A stretch of DNA of 64,000 nt, taken from contig NZ_AP025171.1 in NCBI RefSeq assembly GCF_003402535.2, positions 1,984,001 to 2,048,000 on the forward strand, given 5' to 3'. The notes under the pieces were generated by a model that saw only the letters and a list, made by a program, of their open reading frames with translations, had not been told where the DNA came from and made no database searches. The translations under genes were made by a program, and so were the position numbers. The stretch is from Cupriavidus sp. P-10. GTDB taxonomy: Bacteria; Pseudomonadota; Gammaproteobacteria; Burkholderiales; Burkholderiaceae. Shown piece after piece: positions 36,706 through 46,474 of the stretch; position 1 is the first letter of the stretch, and the number at the start of each line of letters is the position of its first letter.

Positions 36706-38595
36706 CTAAAAGATCCCCGGCCGCTCCAGTTCCTGCGCCCGTCGTTCGGCTTCGGTACGCACATACACCGACGTGGTCGAGAGCGACGCATGGCCCAACT
36801 GCGATTGCACGACGTCGAGACCTACGCCCACGGCCACGGCATGCATGCCGAAGCTGTGGCGCAGAAAGTGCGCCGACGCCTTCGCGAGCCGCGCCGCGCT
36901 TGCGGGGTCGTCTTCCTGCAGCGCCGCAGCCGCCTCGGTAAAGAAGCGCTTTAAGATCGCGTGAATCTGCTGCACCGAGAGGGCCCCGGCCTGGCCATCG
37001 GCCTTGACCCGGCCAATCAGCGGCGTCGCCGGATGCAGGCGTCCGAAATCCTCACTCAATCCGCGTTGCGCGAGGTAACGACGCAAAGCGGCGATGACGG
37101 TATGCGACACGTGCACCTCGCGCTCAACGGTCCCTTTACCGGTGAAGACCAACTCCCAGCTCCCACGCGGGTCGTCTTGCAGGTCATGGTGACGCAGGTC
37201 TCCGACCGTGGCACGCGCCAGTTCGCTGATGCGCAGGCCCGTGGAATACGCGAAGCGAAGCAGAAATTGCAGACGCATGCTCCTTGGATCGTCCGCCGGC
37301 AGGTCCGCCGCACAGCGCTGCAGGAACGCCCACTGGGTCTTGCTGAAACTCCTCGCCACCTGAATTCTGGTGCGTGCACTGCGCGGCTTGGACACCAGGG
37401 CGAACGGGTTGTAGCGCAAGTACTGCGCCTCGACCAGCCAGCCGAACATGCCACGCAGCACCGTGTAACTCTGGCGGACGCTGTGTGGGGAGAGCGGCCC
37501 CGCCAGCGGGCGCCAGCCATAGGAGTAGCGTGGTACGCCGCGCGGCCCGACCCATCGGTCTGCCGGCTGTGGATCGGCGAGAAACGCCAGGTACGCCGTG
37601 CAATCCTCGACCGTCAGGTCCGAGAGCGCCTTGCCCCGCGCGAACACCGCCCACAGCAGGAATCGTTCGCTGTGGCAGCGATAAGTGCGCCAGGTCTGGC
37701 CGTCCTCCGGCCCGCACGTCGCGAGCCAGGCCTGGATCGCGGCCAGGTCGGTCTGCGCCGTGGTGCGCGGGGTCGCGCCAGGCCCCGGCCGGTTGTGGCC
37801 GATGTGGCCATCGCGCTCGGCCGGCAACGCCAGCGCCTCGAGCGGTGCGATCATGACCGCGGGCGGGCGTAGCGCGGCGCGCGTCGCCGCCGCGAGGCCG
37901 CGGCGCGGCACGAGCGCCGCGGGGGCGAGCGCGCCGAGCGCAGCGCTTTCCGTTTGCAACCAGGCCACGATCCGTTTCGCGGTCATGGCCCCGATGCGCG
38001 GGACGCGCCGGTACCAGCGCACACCGCGCGCGAGCACGCATCCGTGCAGGACAGCGAGCGTGGCGAGGCCCGCCGCCTCCAGCCGCGTCGCCACGGGCTG
38101 GGAGAACCAGCCCGCGACCGGATCGGTTCGCGCCGGCGTGCGCGTCAGCAGCGGGCGCAGCGCTTCGAGCGCGGCCAGTTGCCGGGCGCGCACGCGCGCG
38201 GGCACGCCGGCTCCCGTCTTTCGGAACAGCCGCTGCCACGCTTCGGCCGTGGGCAACTTTTTTGATGGACAGTCGGCGTCGGCGGTCGGGTCGCTCTCGG
38301 CAGCAGCGGCTTGCAGCCGGCGCACGCCGCGCAGCAGCTCCGCCTCGATCATCGCCAGCGTCAGGCGCACCTGGCGCCGGTCGCGGCCGGTGTCGAGATA
38401 GCAGTCGCCCAGGACGGCTAGGTCGACGGCTTCGAGGTTGCCGCGATAAAGCGCGAAGTGGTGCGCGCCGAGGTGGTGCGTTGCGGCGACCGGCTGGCCG
38501 GCGCCGCGCCGGCGGCGGCCATCGGTGGTTGGGTTTTTCCCCGGAGGGGTCCCCGCCGAAGCCGGACGGTGCGGGATGGCAGGATTGGAAGCCAT
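36706..38595 (-). CDS. large tyrosine recombinase/phage-type integrase
   Basis: 629 residues. The catalytic set is complete: R in STGLRISELARATV, K in FTGKGTVERE, HxxR in HFLRHSFGMHAV, H in QLGHASLSTTS and Y four residues later (VYV). The SAM-like core-binding domain starts near residue 290 (DLAAIQAWLATCGPEDGQTW). The long N-terminal half contains an HhH-like VPRIGAMTAKRIVAWLQ. The start at 38595 follows CAGGAGGGCCCGT. Long integrases of this type are found on betaproteobacterial islands. It may have brought in the transposition module or the defence island; no att repeats were found. Confidence 0.85.
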   Translation of the reverse strand: MASNPAIPHRPASAGTPPGKNPTTDGRRRRGAGQPVAATHHLGAHHFALYRGNLEAVDLAVLGDCYLDTGRDRRQVRLTLAMIEAELLRGVRRLQAAAAESDPTADADCPSKKLPTAEAWQRLFRKTGAGVPARVRARQLAALEALRPLLTRTPARTDPVAGWFSQPVATRLEAAGLATLAVLHGCVLARGVRWYRRVPRIGAMTAKRIVAWLQTESAALGALAPAALVPRRGLAAATRAALRPPAVMIAPLEALALPAERDGHIGHNRPGPGATPRTTAQTDLAAIQAWLATCGPEDGQTWRTYRCHSERFLLWAVFARGKALSDLTVEDCTAYLAFLADPQPADRWVGPRGVPRYSYGWRPLAGPLSPHSVRQSYTVLRGMFGWLVEAQYLRYNPFALVSKPRSARTRIQVARSFSKTQWAFLQRCAADLPADDPRSMRLQFLLRFAYSTGLRISELARATVGDLRHHDLQDDPRGSWELVFTGKGTVEREVHVSHTVIAALRRYLAQRGLSEDFGRLHPATPLIGRVKADGQAGALSVQQIHAILKRFFTEAAAALQEDDPASAARLAKASAHFLRHSFGMHAVAVGVGLDVVQSQLGHASLSTTSVYVRTEAERRAQELERPGIF

Positions 38596-39469
38596 ACGGG
38601 CCCTCCTGAGGCAGCGCTGCTGCGCATGACGCATGCGGCGCTTGGGTGGCGAGACGCAGAAACGCTTGTGCAGATAGGTGTTGATATCTATATAAGCAGA
38701 TTTGCTGCAGTTTCCCAGCTAGCTCCAACTCGCCTCCTGGCTCGCTACCCCAGGCCTCGCTCAGACGGCACGACCGGTGAGCCAGCATCGGCAGCGTTGG
38801 GTTGCGCCCCTCGTGCGCGAGCGTGCCGCGGCGCCAACGCCACCCGCACCGCGGCGGCACAGGGATCATGCCCGACGCAACGCAGCGCTCTCACCGCGAG
38901 CAGCCCTGAGCGCCAATCCCCCCGCCCTGCCACCGGATCGCTTTGACCACCGACGCCTGCGGTCAGCGCCCGATCGATCGCGCCCCTCGCCGCCAGCGCG
39001 CCGGCCTATCTCCGGCCGGCTCCGGGCCCACCGCCCCTGCTGGGCCATTGCGCCATGCGCGTCAGGCGGCACGACGGACCGTTCGCCGGCTTACCGGGCT
39101 GCGCCTCATGCCGACGTCACGTACGAGGCAATGCGGTTGGGGGAACAAGCGCCGGAGGCCGGGCTCCGCGCAACGAAGGCGGCGGCAGGCCACACAGTCA
39201 GGCGTCAGTGCCCTGATCCGGAATGGTTGCCGCACGCCGAATTGCATTGCGAGGACATCGTGCCGGCACGCCCGTGGGGCGTCCGGCCAAGCAAGGGTCC
39301 GCTCGTAACCCAGCGCGTCTTGCCAAGATCGGTCCCGCGAGGCTCGTCGTGGCGAGCAATCACGGTGGCAATGCCTGCGGCGGCGGTCCGGCACCGGCAG
39401 AGGCATTGCCATCACGCCGCAGCCGAGCCGGCGTTCGGCCCCACCGTTGGAGCGCAACGTCACCCTTCC
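38596..39469. other. 874-bp intergenic region, integrase to DdmE-like gene
   Basis: GC-rich, with frames open by composition only. AT-rich sequence around 38680-38720 (GATATCTATATAAG) is the likely integrase promoter. Nothing else is supported. Confidence 0.5.
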
Positions 39470-41560
39470 CTACGTGTCCATTCCGCCCAGGCTGGCCAGC
39501 TTCTCGAGCAATGACGCTTTGCTGGTCTCCTCTAGACGCAGGATGCCGCTCGTCAAGGTGGCGAGATAGAGCTTGACCACGTTTTGCCCGAGCAGGCCGC
39601 TTTCCACCGGCACACACCCGCTTCCGTTGGCGACGGGTGTTGGATTGTGAAAGACCATGAGGTCATGCAGATTGGAGAAGCCCATGGCAACCTCTGCCGG
39701 CAAGAGGGAGGGCACAAAGTATCTTAAGAATACCCCCCGGTCTTCGATGTACGCGGTGTCGCGCCACTTCCGCCCAGCGGCCTTGCCGGGCGACACATAG
39801 AACGGAAGCAATGCCCAGTCGGCACCGCGACTGAATACACCTGACGGTAACAGTCCCTCGTTGCGCGCCATCTCGTCGAGGGCCTGTTCAATACTGCCAT
39901 ACTTGGCATTGAGAAGAATCTTTGGCGCCAGGGCCCCACTAATGCGCTGCAGGAACACCTGATTGGCGTCATCCACCACGAAAAAGTGGTCCGCTCGGAT
40001 TCCATTTTGCAGGCAGGGATACTGCCGGGTCAGCGCCTGTAGATCGCCAAGCCCTAGCTCAGAATGGAATTCGCGATGGACAATCTGGATTTCGCCATTC
40101 CCCGCTCGTACCTTGACGATCGCGGCCATCAACAGCTTCTCGCCCTTCAGGCTGCCCAATTGCAGTGTCACCGCATCGGTGTGAATCAGGGTGAATTCAC
40201 CCTCAAGCTCACACTGTGTCGGCAGCGCGACTTTGCCTTGAGCAAAATTGCATTTGATGCCCAATTCCAGCGCGCAACGACGCAGTTCGTACAGTTTCTT
40301 CGCGGGTACATCCGGCAGAACCACGGTGTCATGTTCCACCGAACAGTCCAGCCCCTGCAAGACCGGGTATCGAGGCTTGTCGCGACGATAGAGATGCACG
40401 TATTTCGCCCACGTGTAACTATCCACATCGTCTTGGCCCAAGATAGCAGTTGTCAGCCCGTGATAGGCCTCCCAGGGACGACTGCATGGATCGCCCTGGA
40501 TGCGAACGCTGCCGAACGGCGCATTGGCCGGATTCAGGACCAGCAAGGCGGTACGGGCATCCACCAATTGAGTCCAGTCAGCATTCGTCGCCGGCATCCC
40601 GGCGCGATAGAAGTCAATCCCACGAAACTGCAACCCATCAAAGCGCAGCGCCTCGATGATGCGCTGCCGGTCGCGATCGACCAGCCGCGCGCCAGTATTG
40701 TTCACAATCAGCACTGCGTGGTCGGGATGGGCGATCTGGGCAAGGGAGAGCCGTGGCAGCGCAATGGTCCGAGACGGCGAGAATTTGGTCCGCTGATAGC
40801 GAACGCCGGATTCCTGCAGAATCGCGCAGAAGAGTTCGGTGATCCGGTTCAGCAAGAACAGTCGCGAGCGCCGGAGCGACGCGTTGTCAAAGGTGATATC
40901 AAGCGGCCGGGACTTCCGTGCATCCCATTTTTGCAGGCGTGTCGGCGAAATGTTCGACAAGAGAAAGCCCGCGTCATGCTCATCGTCCGCCACGGTGCCG
41001 GATACCATTTCACCGGCCGCAACCTGCATCACTCGCGCTGACAAGGTCGCTTGTATTTCGTTATGCCGAATGCGAATGCCGAGCTCGAACGCCTCGATGC
41101 CCGTCTGCCCCTGCTTCGTGGTAAAACTTCGGGCGCCAAGATAGACATGCGGTCCGATGGCTTGCGCCCGCAAGGCGTTGGCGCCGTATGCCGTCCGGTG
41201 CAGGAGTCCAGCCAGCAAACAGAGGTGGATCACGACCGCCGCGTTATTCTCGGCAGGCACCGTGGCTGCGGGGCCGGGTTTCAAGAAGAAATACTGCCCC
41301 TCCCCGGTGCCCCGCAAGAAGGGAATCGCATCGGGATCCAGCCCTAGCGGGCCCGCGATTTGTCGCTTGCGCGCCTGGATCCGAACGTCGGGATTTTTGC
41401 GATCAGCTTTCGCGAGCTCGGTGGACGCCACCGCCCAGTGCCCCTTCCCCCCGAGCCGAAGAGAGGCGAGCAACCGCTCTGCGGCAGCGTCGATGGGGTC
41501 GTCGACGCGAATAAAGTTAGTCCAGGCAGTGGCAATCTCGGCCGGGGTGTCGACAAACAT
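39470..41560 (-). CDS. DdmE-like divergent prokaryotic Argonaute (putative)
   Basis: 696 residues, close to the length of DdmE, the catalytically dead DNA-guided Argonaute of the Vibrio DdmDE plasmid-defence pair. It has no signal peptide or membrane segment. Mid-protein strands such as DHAVLIVNNTGARL and the RGIDFYRAG region could be MID/PIWI core, and no DEDX catalytic tetrad is evident. The start overlaps the stop of the helicase-nuclease gene by one base (TAATG), so the two are translationally coupled. The assignment rests on size, order and partner type rather than on recognised Argonaute motifs; a pPIWI_RE-type or new protein remains possible. Confidence 0.5.
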   Translation of the reverse strand: MFVDTPAEIATAWTNFIRVDDPIDAAAERLLASLRLGGKGHWAVASTELAKADRKNPDVRIQARKRQIAGPLGLDPDAIPFLRGTGEGQYFFLKPGPAATVPAENNAAVVIHLCLLAGLLHRTAYGANALRAQAIGPHVYLGARSFTTKQGQTGIEAFELGIRIRHNEIQATLSARVMQVAAGEMVSGTVADDEHDAGFLLSNISPTRLQKWDARKSRPLDITFDNASLRRSRLFLLNRITELFCAILQESGVRYQRTKFSPSRTIALPRLSLAQIAHPDHAVLIVNNTGARLVDRDRQRIIEALRFDGLQFRGIDFYRAGMPATNADWTQLVDARTALLVLNPANAPFGSVRIQGDPCSRPWEAYHGLTTAILGQDDVDSYTWAKYVHLYRRDKPRYPVLQGLDCSVEHDTVVLPDVPAKKLYELRRCALELGIKCNFAQGKVALPTQCELEGEFTLIHTDAVTLQLGSLKGEKLLMAAIVKVRAGNGEIQIVHREFHSELGLGDLQALTRQYPCLQNGIRADHFFVVDDANQVFLQRISGALAPKILLNAKYGSIEQALDEMARNEGLLPSGVFSRGADWALLPFYVSPGKAAGRKWRDTAYIEDRGVFLRYFVPSLLPAEVAMGFSNLHDLMVFHNPTPVANGSGCVPVESGLLGQNVVKLYLATLTSGILRLEETSKASLLEKLASLGGMDT

Positions 41561-44500
41561 TACGCTTCCCGCTTGACGGACGCCAACCGGCTTAGCAGAT
41601 CGGCGTTGAGTTCGTACCGCAGCAGGTTCGCTTCATCACGGACGGCCACGAAAAGATTATAGAAATGGAGGGGATACCCCTCGAGCGTTTCATCGCTGTG
41701 CGGTCGTTCCCCACACAAATTGATATAAATGGGAATGATCCGCTTCCCGAGTAGATTGCCAACCCGTTGGGCGCCGCTAATCGTCTTTCGTCTCAGGGTC
41801 AGTGGCATCCGCAATGCTTCGGCCACGATCTGCACTTTTGGCACCGCCTCCATGCGAGTCCGCGCGCCCAGCATGCGATCGCTCCTGCGGTTCCAGTTCT
41901 TCAAATCGAGGGCGAGAATGACATCGCGTCCCTCGATGAAAATATCAAAGCGCTCGAAGATTGCCGCCGCGCCAGGGTGGCTCAACGGGTCGATCTGGCG
42001 AATGCCGCCCCGCCGCACCAGGATTTCCTGCATGACCAGCTCGGCAAAATAGCCCTTGACATAATCATTGAAAAACTGCGGACGCGGCACCCATTCACTG
42101 TAGAGGGTATCAAAATCCAAACCAAGCTTGCGCTGAACTTCGGCAAACTCCGGGCACGACCGCAATGCGCGTGGTACCAAACGCTCGGCCGCGTCGAAGC
42201 GGCGGCCTTTGCCGTGATCGAGATCAGCATAGATGGCCAGCTCGCCGTATGCTCCCTCAACCAGAGCGCACACGGTTTCACCAAGCAATTCGGAGAGACC
42301 TGGCGTGGCGCTGATCACTTGACGCGCCTTCACCACGTAGCGTTCGGGCAAGCTGTTAGGAATGAAAAGGTTGCTGACAAAGTCTTGCCAGACCTTCTGG
42401 TCAAGGCCTTCCGGGGTCGAAGCAAGCGTAGCCAGGTAAGCCGCGGGATCGCGAAACATCAGCGGGCTGCGGATGCGCGCCCAGGCTTGACGGTTGGCAT
42501 TATTGCGAAAGCCACGATAGATACGCCGGCTAGCGCGCAGAAAATCCCCTCCGGCGACGATTTCACGGGCAGCGTAGTCGGCCCACTCTGCTTCGGTCGC
42601 AAACATTCGGGTACGCCGAACGAACTCCTTGACATGCTCGTAAACCGCATAGTTTCCCGCTGACAAGCGTCGATGGAAGTCAGGCTCGACCTGATGAAAA
42701 TGTGCGAGTTCTCGCACAAGCTCCTGGTTGATCAGGATCAACTGGCGAGCCGGCCGGTCTTCCACCCGCTCAACTCGCCCGATCGTCTGGACCATTTCGC
42801 GGCCGATCTTCCGAAGGTATTCATCGTAAAAGACGTCGTCCGATTCGTCTCTGAGCACCGCCGGCAAGTCCCGCAGATGATAGTCGGACAGTCGCCCGTC
42901 CAGATACAAGCGCTGCTGCATGGCCTGCAGCCGTTCCATATGGGCCAGCTCTTGGTGCGACACGCGATAGAGGCCATCGTAGTACGGCGACATGGCCAAC
43001 ATCAGAATGTCAAAATCCTTGATCGACGACGGGAGATGGCGTCCGTCCTGTTGCCGAATCGGCTTGCACTTCGGTGTCAGGTTTAACCCCCGATTGCCGG
43101 AGCGGAAGCTGCTGACCACGAGCAGCTTCTGTTCCCGTTCGTCGAGCAGCGACTGGAGCCGGGACTCGTCGACGTCGTCCTCACTAATTTCCCCGTCTGC
43201 AACCGGCGATGATTCCCCAACGCCCAACCGATGGCGCTCCTGCCCGAAGGAGGCGGTATAGAGGAGCAGTCTGATAGATTCCGGGGGGCCGCCGAACACG
43301 GCCGGATCGAACGTGTAGAGACCCTCAATGCGCTCGTCCGCCTCTACCCCCAGACCCCGTCGGGAGAGTCCATCCAGTATCAGCCGGAAGTTCCCTACGG
43401 TCTGCGTGAAGGCAATGGCCGATCGCTCCGGCCCCAGTGCCAGCCGCCACAACAAGGCGCAAAGGTATTTCAGTTCGTCGACCTTGTACGGATTACGCCC
43501 GATATGGCTCCCCTCGAACACCAGTTCATTGATGAACTGGTGCTCGACCCGATGGAAATGATCACCGGGCTCGATCCGCTCCAGACAGTTTTCGCGATCA
43601 AATGCCTTCACCGCAGTTTGGCGCTTGGACGCCCGGTACTCGCGAAACGCTCGCATGAACTGGAATTCGCTGTCGGTCGGCCCTATCACCCTTCCGCCGG
43701 CCTCCTCCAGTCGCGCTCCCAAATAAGGCAACAGGAGACCGCCCCAGCAGCCACCCATGCCACCGGTCGCGGACAGCACATAGGCCAGGTTGCCCGGCAA
43801 CTCGGGTTGCCTGCGCCGCTTCTGCGTCAAGAATTCGTCCAACATATCCTCCGGCGTCCGCTTCAGGACGGTCGCCGCGATTGACATGATGCGCATATCG
43901 TTCGCGTATTCCTGCCGGTGCATCGAATCTTCCACGATGCTCAAGGCGAACTTGGCGCGCCGAAAGACGGCCTCGGCCGTAAGCGGCTCATCCGGGGCCT
44001 CCTGAGTCAACTCCGGCAACGCGTCCTTGGGAATGCGCCATCCGCCAATCTTGTTGCGATACATCGATAGCACTTTCCACTGATGATCGGATATGCGCGC
44101 CAGGGAAGCACCGAGGGGTTTTTGAATCCTCGTTCTCAGGATCACGCGGGTGATCAGCATCACGAACCGCAAAAACTCTCCCAGCGAAAAGCTGTTCTTC
44201 TGGCGCTGGACGTCCTTGTTCTCCTGCAAGCTCGCGGCAGAAATCAGTTCCAAATTGTTGTGCGCAAGCACCGGAGCGACGCGAATCTGTTCGAGAATTT
44301 CGTGTTCGTAGATCTCCAGCCGTTCATTAAAGAACAGATAGACCATGTCCGTTCGGAACTCACCAAGGCAACCGGTGTTGATCAGGATATGCTTTTTGTC
44401 GTGGAAAACGTTCTCCAGTCGACGATAGACGTCGAAGTCCGACTCCACCGCATTCCGGTCCGGCCACGGCTTGATCGTGTCCTGGATAAATCTCTTGACG

Positions 44501-45750
44501 GCCTCCAGGATACGGAGCTTCTCCTCCAAACGTGAGAAGCGGTTGTCGACGTCATGCTTGCTCAGAAAATCTTCTATCAGCTTCCGCACCCATGACGGGC
44601 TAAAGCTGGCACAGCAGGGTATGCCCCGCATCGCTGCCACCTGATCGTCCAGGTCCGGATTGCTGACAATGGCTTCTTGAATCTTATCCAGCGAACGCAG
44701 TATCTCGCCGGAATTGTCGAATAGCTTCCTGGCAAATGCTTCGCTGTCATGTTCGGCATAAGCGGAAAAACTAGACAAATCGAAATGGTGGAAGAAGGAG
44801 TAAATGACACGGTGCAGATCAACGTCCTTGTTTGTCAACTCCTTCTTTAGCGACTTCATGATAAATTGATGGGACTCCTCCTCTTCGTCGACAAGCAGGA
44901 GGAACCGCTCGGGACGCGCAGCCGCCCAGCCAAAAAAGGAATCCGCTTTGCCACGTACAATCTTCGGGATATCGAGTTTGTTGCGCTCGACCGAATATAC
45001 GGTAGGCTTGCTAGCAAATTTGCTGGTGGTAGAAACGAAGATGCCTGGTTGCTGGTCGAACAAATTCAGGGGAACAAGCCTGAGCAACATGGGGCGGAGC
45101 TTGCTATGCTGAAAGAGTCCGGCAGCATGCTCATTCAGCAATTCGTGCTCGACGATTGCGGCGCAAACGTAATTCAGGTCGCTCCAGATGCGGCTCATGG
45201 CGGACTTCATTTCGTTCACCACATCCTCAGAGGGGATAAGCTTGAGGATGTCGCGCGCACGGCGATACTTGAATACCGCTCCTTCGATCCGCCGCAAGCG
45301 CATGGCGGGCGTAATCCGGGTGGACGGTGGTCCGCCCGGGTCGTCCACCAGCGCGTCGTCGGTCTCTTCGAAGGGCAATTCCCTATCGGCGACAAAATAC
45401 TGCTTCGCGGCCGTGCAAAAGGGCACGACTTCTTCCAGCAGCGTGTCATCGTTTTCAAAATCGCTACGGGCATAGATACGGTAAATCGGGATATCCAAAC
45501 CCAGTGACTGCAGTGTCTGCGTGACTTCAGGAATGAACTCTTCGATCAGGCGCTTAAGCGGGGCCACATAAATGGGAATGACATGGTCCTGATGAAATGC
45601 GTCCACCACCAGGCGACTGGCGGCGCGGGTCTTCCCACTCCCAGTCGGCGCGTAGACACCTTTGAGCACCGGCGCGCCGCTGCGTAACCACTGACGCAGC
45701 GGCGTCTCGAACGAATCCTCCGGGAATCGTGGCCGATTCGATATGGTCAT
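41560..45750 (-). CDS. DdmD-like helicase-nuclease (putative)
   Basis: 1396 residues. Walker A APTGSGKTRAA at 34-44 begins almost at the N terminus. A DEEE box lies in FLLLVDEEEESHQF near 293. A SAT-like motif in AYVLSATGGMGG and a GRVERVEDRPARQ segment fit helicase motifs III and VI. A C-terminal PD-(D/E)XK-like site is in FDIFIEGRDVILALDLKNW near 1285. This helicase-then-nuclease plan with a coupled ~700-residue partner matches DdmD, which unwinds and degrades plasmid DNA loaded by DdmE, though DdmD is shorter (about 1190). GGAGGTCC precedes the ATG. Confidence 0.6.
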   Translation of the reverse strand: MTISNRPRFPEDSFETPLRQWLRSGAPVLKGVYAPTGSGKTRAASRLVVDAFHQDHVIPIYVAPLKRLIEEFIPEVTQTLQSLGLDIPIYRIYARSDFENDDTLLEEVVPFCTAAKQYFVADRELPFEETDDALVDDPGGPPSTRITPAMRLRRIEGAVFKYRRARDILKLIPSEDVVNEMKSAMSRIWSDLNYVCAAIVEHELLNEHAAGLFQHSKLRPMLLRLVPLNLFDQQPGIFVSTTSKFASKPTVYSVERNKLDIPKIVRGKADSFFGWAAARPERFLLLVDEEEESHQFIMKSLKKELTNKDVDLHRVIYSFFHHFDLSSFSAYAEHDSEAFARKLFDNSGEILRSLDKIQEAIVSNPDLDDQVAAMRGIPCCASFSPSWVRKLIEDFLSKHDVDNRFSRLEEKLRILEAVKRFIQDTIKPWPDRNAVESDFDVYRRLENVFHDKKHILINTGCLGEFRTDMVYLFFNERLEIYEHEILEQIRVAPVLAHNNLELISAASLQENKDVQRQKNSFSLGEFLRFVMLITRVILRTRIQKPLGASLARISDHQWKVLSMYRNKIGGWRIPKDALPELTQEAPDEPLTAEAVFRRAKFALSIVEDSMHRQEYANDMRIMSIAATVLKRTPEDMLDEFLTQKRRRQPELPGNLAYVLSATGGMGGCWGGLLLPYLGARLEEAGGRVIGPTDSEFQFMRAFREYRASKRQTAVKAFDRENCLERIEPGDHFHRVEHQFINELVFEGSHIGRNPYKVDELKYLCALLWRLALGPERSAIAFTQTVGNFRLILDGLSRRGLGVEADERIEGLYTFDPAVFGGPPESIRLLLYTASFGQERHRLGVGESSPVADGEISEDDVDESRLQSLLDEREQKLLVVSSFRSGNRGLNLTPKCKPIRQQDGRHLPSSIKDFDILMLAMSPYYDGLYRVSHQELAHMERLQAMQQRLYLDGRLSDYHLRDLPAVLRDESDDVFYDEYLRKIGREMVQTIGRVERVEDRPARQLILINQELVRELAHFHQVEPDFHRRLSAGNYAVYEHVKEFVRRTRMFATEAEWADYAAREIVAGGDFLRASRRIYRGFRNNANRQAWARIRSPLMFRDPAAYLATLASTPEGLDQKVWQDFVSNLFIPNSLPERYVVKARQVISATPGLSELLGETVCALVEGAYGELAIYADLDHGKGRRFDAAERLVPRALRSCPEFAEVQRKLGLDFDTLYSEWVPRPQFFNDYVKGYFAELVMQEILVRRGGIRQIDPLSHPGAAAIFERFDIFIEGRDVILALDLKNWNRRSDRMLGARTRMEAVPKVQIVAEALRMPLTLRRKTISGAQRVGNLLGKRIIPIYINLCGERPHSDETLEGYPLHFYNLFVAVRDEANLLRYELNADLLSRLASVKREA

Positions 45751-46474
45751 GGACCTCCGCGGACTGAGCCATTGCCTTGTGTAACCGCATTAGTCATCCG
45801 CAATGCCCTTGCAGACGGCGGAGTCGAAAGCCTACCGACGCCAGTGGAAGCCGCAAATAGGCCATTTGACCGAGATGGCATCCATCTCTACGCGCATCAG
45901 CCTTGATCGGAGGCGCTTGGGTGCGATTCCTGCCCCCCACCGATTATTGCCCTCAAGCTTCCGAGGGCGAGAGTGCTTTCTAGAGCGCCCCGCGCGCGAA
46001 CGGGCATCCCGGCGAGCGAAAGTTTGGGCAGCACCTGCTGAGCGGTCGGGACTCGGGCCGCTGCGGCTCAATGTTACTTATAGATCACCGTCGTAATTCC
46101 GGCCACGGCCGCTCGTATGGGCCGGTCCGGTACGCCGACCCGCGGGCTCCGCGCGCGTCGGGATTTTTGTGCCCCAAGATACGACGCATTATCTTGGGGG
46201 TCTCCAGCGGCAAAAATATCGACGCGATCTGCCGCGCGCCGCCGCTTTGGACACAGTTCCGTCCCGCGCTGTGCCCCGGGTAACCCCGGGCGCTGATAGC
46301 AACCCGCTGTGCCCCGGGTAACCCCGGGCGCTGATAGCAACCGGTCGCCAGCCATCTCTGGGGGCCGGTCCGACCTGGTGCAACACGAGTAAAATGCGAG
46401 GGAAAACGACAACCCCCGGCTTCTATCGAGCGAAAACGACAATCTGGCCGGTTCTGCTGACCAGCGGCGCCCCC
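45751..46474. other. 724-bp intergenic region with tandem repeat
   Basis: Lies upstream of the helicase-nuclease gene and downstream of the next helicase, both on the minus strand. No gene is recognised. It contains two perfect 38-bp repeats (46267-46342). It probably carries the promoter for the DdmDE-like pair. Confidence 0.5.
46267..46342 (+). repeat. two perfect tandem 38-bp repeats
   Basis: Units 46267-46304 and 46305-46342 are identical, each with a near-palindromic CCCCGGGTAACCCCGGG followed by CGCTGATAGCAACC. They could act as protein-binding iterons, a terminator-like structure or simple duplication. Confidence 0.75.

Noticed and set aside
25883..38595. CRISPR-associated transposon
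   Set aside because: TniQ prompted a look for repeats and cas genes; no array of regular direct repeats or Cas-like protein was seen in the window.
38777..39514. 245-codon plus-strand frame between the integrase and the DdmE-like gene
   Set aside because: Arg/Pro/Ala-rich, no start signal, overlaps the end of a real gene.
39470..41560. pPIWI_RE-type Argonaute-like system
   Set aside because: Those systems usually come as three genes with a DinG helicase and a separate REase; here there are two genes and the nuclease is fused to the helicase, so DdmDE fits better. Kept as an alternative.
46074..46442. 122-codon minus frame over the 38-bp repeats
   Set aside because: Exists only because the repeats and GC-rich DNA lack stops; no SD.
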